DNA of 64,000 bases from Bradyrhizobium manausense. GTDB lineage: Bacteria; Pseudomonadota; Alphaproteobacteria; Rhizobiales; Xanthobacteraceae. Every line of letters begins with the position of its first letter. Positions within the stretch are counted from its first letter, which is position 1. Positions 45,010 through 56,061 of the stretch are shown here, piece by piece. A program made the position numbers and the translations under genes. The stretch lies in contig NZ_JAFCKB010000008.1 in assembly GCF_018130615.1 (NCBI RefSeq), positions 213,501-277,500 on the forward strand, written 5' to 3'. Below the pieces are notes generated by a model. The model did no database searches. It had not been told where the DNA came from and saw only the letters and a program-made list of their open reading frames with translations.

Positions 45010-45947
45010 CCGGGCTTCTTGTCGAGCTGCCCGTGCTGGCGCCCGAAGTCGGCGGTCGCCGAATCCTGGCCGATCTCGACGATGCCGCGGCGGATGGCGC
45101 GGGTGCGGGTGAAGTGATCGAACAGCGCCTCGCCGTCGCCGCGGCGGATGGCGCGGGTGAGCTTTGCCAGATCCTCGGTGAAGGTGCCGAGCATTTCCAG
45201 CACGGCGTCCTTGTTGGCGAGGAAGACGTCGCGCCACATCGTCGGATCGGAGGCCGCGATGCGGGTGAAGTCGCGGAAGCCGCCGGCGGAGAATTTGATG
45301 ACTTCCGACTCGGTCACCTGCGCCAGCTCGTCGGCGGTGCCGACGATGGTGTAGGCGATCAGATGCGGCAGATGGCTGGTGATGGCGAGCACGAGGTCAT
45401 GATGATCCGGCGTCATCACCTCGACCTTGGCGCCCATTGCGGCCCAGAAGGCGCGCAAATGCGCGGTGGCTGCAGTGTCGGTGCCTTCCGGCGGCGTCAA
45501 AATGCACCAGCGGTTGATGAAGAGCTCGGCGAAGCCGGAATCCGGCCCCGAATGCTCGGTGCCCGCAACCGGATGCGCCGGCACGAAATGAACCGTCTTC
45601 GGCAGGTGCGGCGCCATGTCCTTGACCACGGCGCCCTTGACCGAGCCGACGTCGGAGATCACGGCGCCGGGCTTCAGATGTGCGGCGATCTCCTGCGCCA
45701 CCGGCCCGCAGGCGCCGACGGGAATGCAGAGGATGACGAGATCGGCATCCTTCACCGCTTCTGCGTTGGTCGCCACGACCCGGTCGACAATGCCAAGCTC
45801 GAGCACCCGTGCGCGCGTCTTTTCCGAGCGCGCGGTGGTGACGATCTCGCCGGCCAGGCCCTGGCGTTTCGCGGCGCGCGCGATCGAGCCGCCGATCAGG
45901 CCGAAGCCGATCAGCGCGACTCGCTGGAAGTGCGCCTCCACGCTCAC
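45006..45947 (-). CDS. tyrC: Prephenate/arogenate dehydrogenase family protein
   Basis: 313-aa NAD(P)-dependent enzyme for oxidative decarboxylation of prephenate or arogenate on the way to tyrosine. The N-terminal Rossmann motif is [15 protein letters not shown], and [19 protein letters not shown] contains the catalytic histidine. [12 protein letters not shown] and [13 protein letters not shown] are typical. Which of the two substrates is used cannot be told. The GTG start overlaps the hisC stop (GTGA), so it is coupled to hisC, downstream of chorismate mutase. Confidence 0.92.
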   Translation of the reverse strand: MSVEAHFQRVALIGFGLIGGSIARAAKRQGLAGEIVTTARSEKTRARVLELGIVDRVVATNAEAVKDADLVILCIPVGACGPVAQEIAAHLKPGAVISDVGSVKGAVVKDMAPHLPKTVHFVPAHPVAGTEHSGPDSGFAELFINRWCILTPPEGTDTAATAHLRAFWAAMGAKVEVMTPDHHDLVLAITSHLPHLIAYTIVGTADELAQVTESEVIKFSAGGFRDFTRIAASDPTMWRDVFLANKDAVLEMLGTFTEDLAKLTRAIRRGDGEALFDHFTRTRAIRRGIVEIGQDSATADFGRQHGQLDKKPG

Positions 45948-47041
45948 TTGTCGGCCATGAAGTCGCGCAGGGCCTCGGCGACGAGGCGATTGGCCTCCTC
46001 GGTGCCGATGGTCATGCGCAGCGAGTGCGGCAGGCCGTAATTCTTCAGCGCGCGCAGCACGAGGCCGCGCTTGGTGAGGAAGGCGTCGGCGTCGTCCGCG
46101 GTCTTGCCCTTGTCGGTCGGGAAATGGATCAGCACGAAATTGGCGACGCTGGGGGTCACCTTCAGCCCGAGCTTGCCGATCTCCTCGGTGAGCCAGCTGC
46201 GCCAGGTTTCGGTGAACTGCTTGGACATCGCCTGGTGCGCGGTGTCCTCGATCGCGGCGACTGCGGCGTACATCGCCGGCGTCGACACATTGAAGGGACC
46301 GCGGATGCGGTTGACGGCGTCGATGATGTGCTCGGGCCCGAACATCCAGCCGACGCGCAGCGCCGCAAGGCCGTGGATCTTGGAGAAGGTGTGCGTCACC
46401 ACCGTATTCTCGGTGGTGGCGACGAGCTCGATCCCCATCTCATAGTCGTTACGGGAAACATAGTCGCAATAGGCGGCGTCGAGCACCAGCAGCACATGCG
46501 AAGGCAGGCCGGCGCGCAGGCGCTTGACCTCGTCGAACGGGATATAGGTGCCGGTCGGGTTGTTGGGGTTGGCGAGCCAGACCAGCTTCGTCTTCGGCGT
46601 CACCGCGTTCAGGATCGCGTCGACGTCGCAGGTCAGGTTCTTTTCCGCCGCAACCACGTTCTTGGCGCCGACCGCCATGGTCGCGATCGGGTAGACCAGG
46701 AAGCCGTGCGTGGTCGAGATCGCCTCGTCGCCATGGCTGAGATAGGTGTGGGCGAGCAAGTTGAGGATCTCGTCGGAGCCAGCGCCGCAAATGATGCGGT
46801 TGGGGTCGAGCCCGAAGGAGCGGCCGATTGCCTCGCGCAGCACGCGCGAGGTTCCCTCAGGATAGTCTTCCAGATGCTCCGCGACGTGCTTGAAGGCCTC
46901 GATTGCCTTGGGCGAGGGTCCGAACGGCGTCTCGTTGGCCGAGAGCTTGAACACCTTGCGGCCCGGCTCAGCGACCGGGCTCTTGCCGGGCGTGTAGGGC
47001 GCAATATCGAGAATGCCGGGATTCGGCACGGGGCGGGACAT
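45944..47041 (-). CDS. hisC: Histidinol-phosphate/aromatic aminotransferase
   Basis: 365-aa class I/II PLP aminotransferase. The phosphate-binding and PLP motifs are [11 protein letters not shown] and [13 protein letters not shown], where the lysine holds the cofactor. The N-terminus is [15 protein letters not shown]. HisC-type enzymes convert imidazole-acetol phosphate to histidinol phosphate, and many also use aromatic keto acids. Its place between chorismate mutase and TyrC suggests an aromatic transaminase role here, but that is inference. ATG 47041 marks the family start; a longer upstream frame overlaps the chorismate mutase gene. Confidence 0.92.
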   Translation of the reverse strand: MSRPVPNPGILDIAPYTPGKSPVAEPGRKVFKLSANETPFGPSPKAIEAFKHVAEHLEDYPEGTSRVLREAIGRSFGLDPNRIICGAGSDEILNLLAHTYLSHGDEAISTTHGFLVYPIATMAVGAKNVVAAEKNLTCDVDAILNAVTPKTKLVWLANPNNPTGTYIPFDEVKRLRAGLPSHVLLVLDAAYCDYVSRNDYEMGIELVATTENTVVTHTFSKIHGLAALRVGWMFGPEHIIDAVNRIRGPFNVSTPAMYAAVAAIEDTAHQAMSKQFTETWRSWLTEEIGKLGLKVTPSVANFVLIHFPTDKGKTADDADAFLTKRGLVLRALKNYGLPHSLRMTIGTEEANRLVAEALRDFMADK

Positions 47042-47076
47042 CTTCAACTCCGGATAGGCTTCAGGCGGTTCGCGAT

Positions 47077-47925
47077 CTACGATTTCGACCCGGTCGGGGG
47101 CACCGTATAGCGCGTTGCGTGGCTGCCGACGAGGGCCGTGGAGCGCACGGAGGCCCCCGCTTCGATCAGGGCAGCCCTGATTTTGTCGATGCTGGTGGCG
47201 CTCGTGACCGAGATCAGCAGGGCCGCGCCGTCGAAGGCGGTATCGGGCACCGCCACGATCTCGGCCAGCGGCGACAGCGCCCTCGCGACCTCGGCGTTCC
47301 AGCCGGACACGCGCACGCTGAAGGTCTCGACCTCCGTCACCACGGCGCTGTCGGCGACACGCGAGATCGCGAACACGGGCAGCGCGGCCGGATGGTCGGC
47401 GCGCTCGACGAAAGGCATCCGCGCGATGATCTTCGGCGCGCCGTCCGCTTCCAGCTCCAGCCACCACGGCGTGCGGCTCGAGGTCGCCGAGACCAGCGCC
47501 AGATCGCCCTTGGACTTCGCCACCGCCTCGACCGCGGCCTGCGCGCTGAAATGCGCGACATAAGGAACCGTGAAGCCGAAATGGAAGCGCACGGAATCGC
47601 GCATCGCCGGCTCGCTCACCGAGATGTCGGCATGCACGGAGAACGGCGCCTGGACATAGGTGAAGGTCGAGATGATGACGCGCCAGATGCTCTCGACCGT
47701 GTCGAGCGGCAGGATGCCGCGATGGCGCTGCACGATGTCGCGCATCATCGCGGCCTCGCGCGCCGGACGGAACGCCGAGCCGACCTCCTGGGTCTGCTTC
47801 ACCTGGATCAGGCGGTCGATGATGTCGCCGCGCTGCATCAGCAGGCGATGCATGCCCTCGTCGATCGCGTCGATCTCCTTGCGCAATTCCTGGAGCGATG
47901 GTGGCGCGGGCGGACGTTGGGACAT
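47077..47925 (-). CDS. Chorismate mutase with a C-terminal extension
   Basis: 282-aa protein. The N-terminal third (about 10-95) is an AroQ-class chorismate mutase helix bundle: [27 protein letters not shown] carries the conserved Arg and Lys positions. The C-terminal 180 residues are separate, with [17 protein letters not shown] and [14 protein letters not shown], and look like a degenerate prephenate-dehydratase-type or ligand-binding domain. It is the first gene of the unit with hisC (35-bp gap) and tyrC. It converts chorismate to prephenate. It is divergent from metX. Confidence 0.87.
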   Translation of the reverse strand: MSQRPPAPPSLQELRKEIDAIDEGMHRLLMQRGDIIDRLIQVKQTQEVGSAFRPAREAAMMRDIVQRHRGILPLDTVESIWRVIISTFTYVQAPFSVHADISVSEPAMRDSVRFHFGFTVPYVAHFSAQAAVEAVAKSKGDLALVSATSSRTPWWLELEADGAPKIIARMPFVERADHPAALPVFAISRVADSAVVTEVETFSVRVSGWNAEVARALSPLAEIVAVPDTAFDGAALLISVTSATSIDKIRAALIEAGASVRSTALVGSHATRYTVPPTGSKS

Positions 47926-48128
47926 ATCTGCGAGGTGCTGTTGTAAGGGCTGTTCCTATGCGGATCGGGCAAGCCGGATCCGCTGCGGTTAATGTCTTGA
48001 TTAGGCAGTCACGGCGGCGAAAGCAAAGAGAAATGACGCCCTGCGAGGATGCGCGTTGAGAGACTGTTTTGCCTCGTCCGGACCGTGACTTGACGAAAAG
48101 CGCCCAAGACAGTAGGTTTTTGCCTGTT

Positions 48129-48180
48129 CCGTGGTCATTTGAGCCGGCCGGCTTGCAGCCACGTTAAAAAATTCGCTAAA
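48129..48180 (+). promoter_or_regulatory. SAM-II riboswitch aptamer
   Basis: The sequence CCGTGGTCATTTGAGCC, then GCTTGCAGCCACGTTAAA and TTCGCTAAA, matches the SAM-II (metA) consensus: CGTGG pairs with CCACG, and the downstream CGCTAAA supplies the pseudoknot and ligand-binding bases. SAM-II elements bind S-adenosylmethionine and repress methionine genes in alphaproteobacteria. It lies 113 bp upstream of the metX ATG. Confidence 0.95.
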
Positions 48181-48182
48181 CA

Positions 48183-48234
48183 GGCCGGGGACGCTTCCGA
48201 TCCCGGCCGAACCTATCGTTCAGGCCGGGTTTTT
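48183..48234 (+). terminator. Alternative hairpins with an intrinsic terminator behind SAM-II
   Basis: GGCCGGG (48183-48189), CCCGGCC (48202-48208) and GGCCGGG (48223-48229) are followed by TTTTT (48230-48234). The middle block can pair with either neighbour. Pairing with the second gives a 7-bp GC hairpin before the T-run, a terminator; pairing with the first would remove it. This could couple SAM binding to termination. Confidence 0.65.
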
Positions 48235-48293
48235 CATGGCCTGATGTCAGTCGCGATCTGAAGTCCGATCGCAAACGAGGTCGATGGTCAGAG

Positions 48294-49511
48294 ATGGTTG
48301 GCGTCAAGTCTGTCCCAAGTCCTACGATCCCAAGTTCCGCGATCAGTGCCGACGATCGGTCGCATGAGGTCGATCATCCCAGTTCAGAGGTCGCGCAGTT
48401 CGGCGCCGACCAGCCGCTGCGGCTCGATTGCGGCATCGATCTCTCCCCGTTCCAGATCGCCTACAAGACCTATGGCGAGCTCAACGCCGATCGCTCCAAT
48501 GCGGTGCTGATCTGCCATGCGCTGACGGGTGATCAGCACGTCGCCAACGTGCATCCCGTCACCGGCAAGTCCGGCTGGTGGGAGACGCTGGTCGGCCCCG
48601 GCCGGCCGCTCGATCCCAGCCGCTACTTCATCATCTGCTCCAACGTGATCGGCGGCTGCATGGGCTCGACCGGCCCTGCCTCGATCAATCCCGCGACCGG
48701 CAAGGTGTGGGGCCTGGATTTCCCGGTCATCACCATCCCCGACATGGTGCGCGCGCAGGCGATGCTGATCGACCGGCTCGGCATCGACACGCTGTTTGCC
48801 GTCGTCGGTGGCTCGATGGGCGGCATGCAAGTGCTGCAATGGACCGCGGCCTACCCGACGCGAGTCTACTCCGCACTCGCGATCGCCTGTTCGACGCGGC
48901 ATTCGGCGCAGAACATCGCCTTCCACGAGCTCGGCCGTCAGGCCGTGATGGCCGATCCAGACTGGCACAACGGCGCCTACGCCGATCGGGGCATCCATCC
49001 GCATCGCGGCCTCGCGGTCGCGCGCATGGCCGCGCACATCACCTATCTTTCGGACGCCGCGCTGCATCGGAAGTTCGGCCGCCGCATGCAGGACCGCGAC
49101 CTGCCGACCTTCTCGTTCGACGCCGACTTCCAGGTCGAATCTTATCTGCGTTACCAGGGCTCGTCTTTTGTCGAGCGCTTCGATGCCAACTCCTATCTCT
49201 ATCTCACACGCGCGATGGATTATTTCGACATCGCCGGCGACCACGGCGGCGTGCTGGCGAAAGCGTTCGCCGGGATCGAGACGCGCTTCTGCGTCGTCTC
49301 CTTCACCAGCGACTGGCTGTTCCCGACCTCGGAATCACGCGCGCTTGTGCACGCGCTCAATGCGTCGAGCGCGCGGGTGTCGTTCGCGGAGATCGAGACC
49401 GATCGCGGCCACGACGCCTTCCTGCTCGATGTGCCCGAATTCTTCGATATCGCCCGCGCCTTCCTGCAATCGGCCGGCAAGGCGCGCGGGCTCAGCGTCA
49501 AGAACGACTGA
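48294..49511 (+). CDS. metX: Homoserine O-acetyltransferase (MetX)
   Basis: 405-aa alpha/beta-hydrolase-fold acyltransferase. [10 protein letters not shown] and [18 protein letters not shown] are typical, the nucleophile elbow is [14 protein letters not shown], and the His of the triad is in [10 protein letters not shown]. Some proteins of this family use succinyl-CoA, so O-succinyl activity is possible. The first step of methionine synthesis is expected. ATG 48294 gives an N-terminal extension of about 40 residues over the core. Control by the SAM-II element is supported by position. metW follows 15 bp later. Confidence 0.93.
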   Translation: MVGVKSVPSPTIPSSAISADDRSHEVDHPSSEVAQFGADQPLRLDCGIDLSPFQIAYKTYGELNADRSNAVLICHALTGDQHVANVHPVTGKSGWWETLVGPGRPLDPSRYFIICSNVIGGCMGSTGPASINPATGKVWGLDFPVITIPDMVRAQAMLIDRLGIDTLFAVVGGSMGGMQVLQWTAAYPTRVYSALAIACSTRHSAQNIAFHELGRQAVMADPDWHNGAYADRGIHPHRGLAVARMAAHITYLSDAALHRKFGRRMQDRDLPTFSFDADFQVESYLRYQGSSFVERFDANSYLYLTRAMDYFDIAGDHGGVLAKAFAGIETRFCVVSFTSDWLFPTSESRALVHALNASSARVSFAEIETDRGHDAFLLDVPEFFDIARAFLQSAGKARGLSVKND

Positions 49512-49526
49512 CAAGGACGGCTCGCG

Positions 49527-50189
49527 ATGTCTGTACAGGAAGTGCTGCCGCTCAATGGCCTCGCGTCGGAGCAGTCCGGCCCGTTTCGCGCCGACCATCT
49601 GCTGGTCGCCGAAATGGTCAAGCCGGGCTCGAAAGTGCTCGATGTCGGCTGCGGCGAGGGCGATCTGCTTCAGCTGCTGGAGACCCGCGGCATCGACGGC
49701 CGCGGCATCGAGCTGTCGCGTGAAGGCGTCAACCGCTGCGTCGCCAAGGGCCTCGCGGTGGTGCAGGGCGATGCCGATACCGACCTCGTCAACTATCCCG
49801 ACGATGCCTTCGACTACGTGATCCTGTCGCAGACGCTCCAGGCCACGCGGCAGCCGAAGGTCGTACTGGAGAATCTCTTGCGCATCGGCCGCCGCGCCAT
49901 CGTCTCGTTTCCGAATTTCGGCTTCTGGCGGATGCGGCTCCAACTCCTGATCGGCGGCCACATGCCGCGCACGGAGAATCTGCCCGCCAGCTGGTACGAC
50001 ACCGCCAATATCCATTTCTGCACCATCAAGGACTTCGTCGAGCTCTGCGACGAAATCCACGTCAAGATGGAGCGCGCCGAGGCGCTCGACCTCTACGGCC
50101 GTCCGCTTCGGCTGCGATTGCCATGGTGGGTGTGGAATCTGTTTGGCGAGCAGGGCGTGTTCTTGCTGAGCCGCGGTGGCGAAAGATAG
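49527..50189 (+). CDS. metW: Methionine biosynthesis protein MetW
   Basis: 220-aa protein with a methyltransferase-like fold. The SAM-binding motif I is VLDVGCGEGDLLQLL, and ILSQTLQATRQPKVVLENLLRIG with ISFPNFGFWRMRLQ is the conserved MetW signature. MetW partners MetX in many proteobacteria and raises its activity; it is needed for methionine prototrophy in several. AAGGA lies before ATG 49527, 15 bp after metX, so they form one operon. It ends just before a 28-bp-armed palindrome. Confidence 0.94.
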   Translation: MSVQEVLPLNGLASEQSGPFRADHLLVAEMVKPGSKVLDVGCGEGDLLQLLETRGIDGRGIELSREGVNRCVAKGLAVVQGDADTDLVNYPDDAFDYVILSQTLQATRQPKVVLENLLRIGRRAIVSFPNFGFWRMRLQLLIGGHMPRTENLPASWYDTANIHFCTIKDFVELCDEIHVKMERAEALDLYGRPLRLRLPWWVWNLFGEQGVFLLSRGGER

Positions 50190-50195
50190 TCTCTC

Positions 50196-50270
50196 GTCAT
50201 TGCGAGCGCAGCGAAGCAATCCAGAGTTCTTCCGCGGAGGGGGACTGCTTCGCTGCGCTCGCAATGACGG
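50196..50270. repeat. Long-armed palindrome (CGTCATTGCGAGCGCAGCGA family)
   Basis: 28-bp arms at 50196-50223 and 50243-50270 with one mismatch, separated by 19 bases. It begins 7 bp after the metW stop and lies before a convergent gene. Elements with this core are widespread in Bradyrhizobium intergenic DNA. Confidence 0.8.
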
Positions 50271-50292
50271 AATACTTGGCTGCGACTTTGCC

Positions 50293-51156
50293 CTAATGCG
50301 CCGCCAGCGACCTCGGATCGCGCACCGGCCAACGGCGCGCCTCCACCAGCGTCACGAACCGCTCCACGCTCTCGTTGAACAATGCGGGCTCTTCGAGATT
50401 GAGCACATGGCCGGACTTTGGAAACATCGCCAGCCCCGCGGCCGGGAGATGCTTCTTCAAGAACAGGCTCGCCCCGACGCAGGGATCGTCCTCGTCGCCG
50501 CAGATGATCAGCGCCGGCGTCGCCGCGGCCTTGATCGCATCCGTCATGGTGTAGATCGAGGGGCGGCGGCCCTGGAAGCCGCGCATCGTGTTCGCCGACC
50601 CCCTGGCATCGTGCCGCGCCAGCGCGGCGTAGAAATCGGCGTGGCCGCGCGGGTCTTTCCCCAGGAAGGGAATCCGGCTCGGCGCCTCGCGCGTGACTTT
50701 TGCGACCTCGGCGGAGCCGAGCGTCTCGAACTGCTCTGCGTTGGCGCGGCACTGCTTGCGCCAGGCCTCCAAATTCTCGAGCTCCGAGCCTGAGCCGACG
50801 CCGGCAAGCGTCATCGACAGCGTGCGCTGTGGCGCGTTCAATCCGATCTGGAGCGATGAGTAAGCGCCCATCGACAGACCGACGAGATGCGCGCGTTCGA
50901 TCTTGAGATGATCGAGCACCGCGAGCGCGTCGGTGTAGAAATGCTCGAAGGTGTAGACCTCGCCATCCGGCACGTCCGACGGTGTGTAGCCGCGCGCCGA
51001 ATAAGTGATGCAACGGTGGCTGCGCGAGAAGTAGCGCATCTGCGGCTCCCAATTGGTGTAGTCGGCCGCGAACTCGTGCAAAAAGATAATCGGCGTTCCC
51101 TGACCCGCTTCTTCGAAATAGATGCGGACGTCGTCCCTGGTCGTGGCGTGGGGCAT
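50293..51156 (-). CDS. Alpha/beta hydrolase
   Basis: 287-aa hydrolase with a complete triad: nucleophile in HLVGLSMGAYSSLQ, Asp in IICGDEDDPC, and His in PKSGHVLNLEEP. The oxyanion loop is IIFLHEFAADYTNW. The style is that of the epoxide-hydrolase/haloperoxidase/3-oxoadipate-enol-lactonase group. It has no signal peptide. ATG 51156 follows GAGAGGG; the TTG upstream at 51177 is less likely. The substrate is not known and no catabolic neighbours help. Confidence 0.83.
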   Translation of the reverse strand: MPHATTRDDVRIYFEEAGQGTPIIFLHEFAADYTNWEPQMRYFSRSHRCITYSARGYTPSDVPDGEVYTFEHFYTDALAVLDHLKIERAHLVGLSMGAYSSLQIGLNAPQRTLSMTLAGVGSGSELENLEAWRKQCRANAEQFETLGSAEVAKVTREAPSRIPFLGKDPRGHADFYAALARHDARGSANTMRGFQGRRPSIYTMTDAIKAAATPALIICGDEDDPCVGASLFLKKHLPAAGLAMFPKSGHVLNLEEPALFNESVERFVTLVEARRWPVRDPRSLAAH

Positions 51157-51372
51157 TAACCGTTTCCCTCTCTTCAAGCCGCCTTTGCAGGATTGCAGTT
51201 AATGCTGGTGTCCGCAATGCGGCAGCATCCCGCGAGCATCAACACAAAATCATCGCAGCTATTCGCCCGCACGGCGTCTTTTTCTTGCCACATCGTCCGG
51301 CTTAACGGCCTTTTCGATGTCGGCCACCGCACGGGTCGACTTGGGAAGTGGGGGTGTCAACGAGGATGAAGT

Positions 51373-52029
51373 ATGGTTGAGTTGTTTGCGTCTCGCCTGT
51401 CGCGTTGTGTTGTCGCGCTGGCGATTTTCTTCGCGGCGGTTGCCGTGTTTGTTTCTCCGGCCTCAGCGCGGCCGCATCATCGTCATAGCGCAGAGCGGCA
51501 CGGTTACGTGCATCACGCCAGGCATCATCATTATCGCCACCATGCACGCAGCTCGCGCTTCGAACGTGGCGCGGCGCAGTTGCGGGCGAGCGGCTTTGCC
51601 GACACGCAGGCCAGCTACAATCCGAATGCCAATAGCGGCACCGCCAATGACGGCATGGCTGCGAGCAGCGGCTTCGGCGGCGGGTCGGGCCTCGTGTCCG
51701 AGGCGCGCCGCTATATCGGCGGCAATCCGACCGGGCGCGGCAGCCTGTGGTGCGCGCGCTTCATGAACATGGTGCTGCAGCATACCGGCCATCAGGGCAC
51801 CGGCTCGGACATGGCGAGCTCGTTCGCACATTACGGCACGCGCGTGTCCGGTCCGCAGGTCGGCGCCATCGCCGTGATGTCGCGTGGCCGGCGTGGCGGT
51901 CACGTCGGCATCATCACCGGGATCGACGCGCAGGGGAATCCGATCATGATCTCCGGCAACAACGGCAATCGCGTTCGCGAGGCGCCGATCTCGCGCGGCC
52001 GCGTCTATGCCTATGTGATGCCGAATTGA
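51373..52029 (+). CDS. Secreted CHAP/TIGR02594-like protein with a histidine-rich segment
   Basis: 218-aa exported protein. The signal ends near ASARP. The mature N-terminus (about 34-62) is very rich in histidine and arginine (HHRH, HHARHHHYRHHARS). A central linker of low complexity leads to a C-terminal domain with LVSEARRYIGG, GSLWCARFMNMVLQ (nucleophile Cys) and GGHVGIITGIDAQGN (His), the pattern of CHAP/TIGR02594 peptidases that cut peptidoglycan bridges. The second His/Asn partner is likely NNGNR. It is probably periplasmic, acting on cell wall. Confidence 0.8.
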   Translation: MVELFASRLSRCVVALAIFFAAVAVFVSPASARPHHRHSAERHGYVHHARHHHYRHHARSSRFERGAAQLRASGFADTQASYNPNANSGTANDGMAASSGFGGGSGLVSEARRYIGGNPTGRGSLWCARFMNMVLQHTGHQGTGSDMASSFAHYGTRVSGPQVGAIAVMSRGRRGGHVGIITGIDAQGNPIMISGNNGNRVREAPISRGRVYAYVMPN

Positions 52030-52068
52030 GTTGAGAGATGCGAGGGGTGCCCTTGCGTCAAACAAGAT

Positions 52069-52224
52069 CGTCGTCCCGGACAAGCGTCAGCGCAGATCCG
52101 GGACCCATCACCACAGGCTCGCGTTGTTGTGCGAGTTGATAACCACGAGTCTTCGCCAAACCACTCTCTGTGGCTATGGGTCCCGGATCGGCGCGCGCTT
52201 TGGGCGCGCTTGTCCGGGACGACG
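52069..52224. repeat. Nested multi-tier palindrome
   Basis: Three nested inverted pairs share one axis: 18-bp arms at 52069-52086 and 52207-52224 (CGTCGTCCCGGACAAGCG), 14-bp arms at 52095-52108 and 52176-52189 (GATCCGGGACCCAT), and a CCACAG/CTGTGG pair (52111-52116, 52168-52173). The 156-bp element fills the gap between the CHAP-type gene and the convergent MOSC gene. Confidence 0.8.
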
Positions 52225-52232
52225 AACAAGGC

Positions 52233-53021
52233 TCACACCAATCTCGGCTCTTCCACCGCAACCGCATCCCCCACGTCGATCTCGCCATCGGCGATCACCT
52301 CGGCATAGATGCCGCAATTCATGTGGCCGAGATGGCGTGACAGCGTCGGGGGTATCTCGAGATCGCGCTTGGCCGTCACCGGGTCTACATTTGTGGCCGG
52401 GCAGCGGACAATGCGCTTGACCACGTTCAGCCGGGCCTGCCCGATTGCGAGCGTCTGGCCGACCAGGTCGAGCTCCGACCAGGCCGGCCAGCCCTTCACG
52501 TAGAGATTGGCGCGGAAGCGCAGAGGATTGACGGCCGTGCCGCCGAGCATGGTCTCGATGGCACGGACGCTGTCGAGATTGATGATGGACACGACCTTGC
52601 GGTCGACATCGGAAAAGCTGTGGTCGCGCCCGGACAGCACCTTCGGCGGCCCTTTCAGCTCCGGTTGGAAGTTCTCCGTGAAGTAGCGTTCGATGGCCGC
52701 GCGGCCGTCCGCGGTCTCCAGATCGCCGCTGGCGACGATCTGGCCGTCCTTGCGGATGGTCAGGCGGTTGCTCGCATCGTCGAACCGGCTGTCGAGCGAG
52801 GCCAGCCGCTCGTTTCGTGCCAGCATCAGAAACTGGATTTTCGGCTTCCAGCTGGGTGCCTCGGGATCGAAGCCGCTCGGGCCGTTCTCGATGGCGTAAC
52901 GGCGGTCGGCGGGCAGGGTCTGGCCGGTTCGCAAGGAGACCCGGGGCAGAGGCTCGGGCGTCAGGCCCTTGATCGGGTAGCGGTAAAGGCCGGTGATTTC
53001 GGCGGTATGGCTGGCTGTCAT
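52233..53021 (-). CDS. MOSC-domain protein (molybdenum cofactor sulfurase C-terminal type)
   Basis: 262-aa protein with an N-terminal MOSC_N beta-barrel (LYRYPIKGLTPEPLP) and a MOSC domain (NPLRFRANLYVKGWPAWSE, then RIVRCPATNVDP with the conserved Cys). MOSC proteins bind molybdenum cofactor or transfer sulfur, as in YiiM/YcbX, which reduce N-hydroxylated bases. RCPATNVDP is the expected catalytic motif. ATG 53021 has no obvious competitor. It is convergent with the CHAP-type gene. Confidence 0.87.
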   Translation of the reverse strand: MTASHTAEITGLYRYPIKGLTPEPLPRVSLRTGQTLPADRRYAIENGPSGFDPEAPSWKPKIQFLMLARNERLASLDSRFDDASNRLTIRKDGQIVASGDLETADGRAAIERYFTENFQPELKGPPKVLSGRDHSFSDVDRKVVSIINLDSVRAIETMLGGTAVNPLRFRANLYVKGWPAWSELDLVGQTLAIGQARLNVVKRIVRCPATNVDPVTAKRDLEIPPTLSRHLGHMNCGIYAEVIADGEIDVGDAVAVEEPRLV

Positions 53022-53264
53022 GCGGCTACTTAAGGGATTCGGCTCGCACCCGCCAAGCCGGCCGGTCAGCGCACGAAATTGTGAACTCGCCTCTTCCGAT
53101 CCGAGGACGCCCTTCCCACATCTGGGTCAGGCCGGCGCCAGCGCCGGCTGATAACGACCGCTTGCCGTGTTGAGGAACGTCAACGCGACCGGCGGAAACC
53201 CAATGAAGATGCCGTTTGGGGTGCCTGAGAGGGCCCCATGGGCAGGCCGAGGGACAGAAAAGCT

Positions 53265-55904
<2,640 letters not shown>

Positions 55905-55926
55905 GCGCCAGCGCGCATCGCGAAAT

Positions 55927-55969
55927 AAAATCGTCCCGGAGATGTCGTTCTCTCCGGGGCGATTTTTTT
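55927..55969 (+). terminator. Intrinsic terminator after clpB
   Basis: A 16-bp stem AAAATCGTCCCGGAGA (55927-55942) and TCTCCGGGGCGATTTT (55951-55966), with one G-T pair, an 8-base loop and a T-run to 55969. This is a textbook Rho-independent terminator. Confidence 0.92.
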
Positions 55970-55989
55970 CGTTGGCGCGATGCTCTCTC

Positions 55990-56020
55990 CGTTCCTTCCC
56001 CCACAAGGGGAGAGGGAACG
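55990..56020. repeat. Hairpin element near the clpB end
   Basis: Arms CGTTCCTTCCCC (55990-56001) and GGGGAGAGGGAACG (56007-56020) with small mismatches and a short loop. It resembles half of the CTCTCCCCGC repeat at 23041 and precedes the convergent beta-propeller gene. Confidence 0.5.
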
Positions 56021-56061
56021 ACCCCGCGTGGGGCGTTAGTCGGGCATCAAGGCGTCAAGCC

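Noticed and set aside
48284-48293. ATG at 48284 as the metX start
   Set aside because: It is out of frame with the MetX reading frame; ATG 48294 is in frame.
23041-52224. Palindromic elements as insertion sequence ends or CRISPR repeats
   Set aside because: No transposase gene lies between any arms, and there is no regular repeat-spacer spacing.
53022-53264. A heat-shock sigma-32 promoter before clpB
   Set aside because: I could not find a convincing -35/-10 pair at correct spacing; CTTGCC near 53160 has no matching -10.
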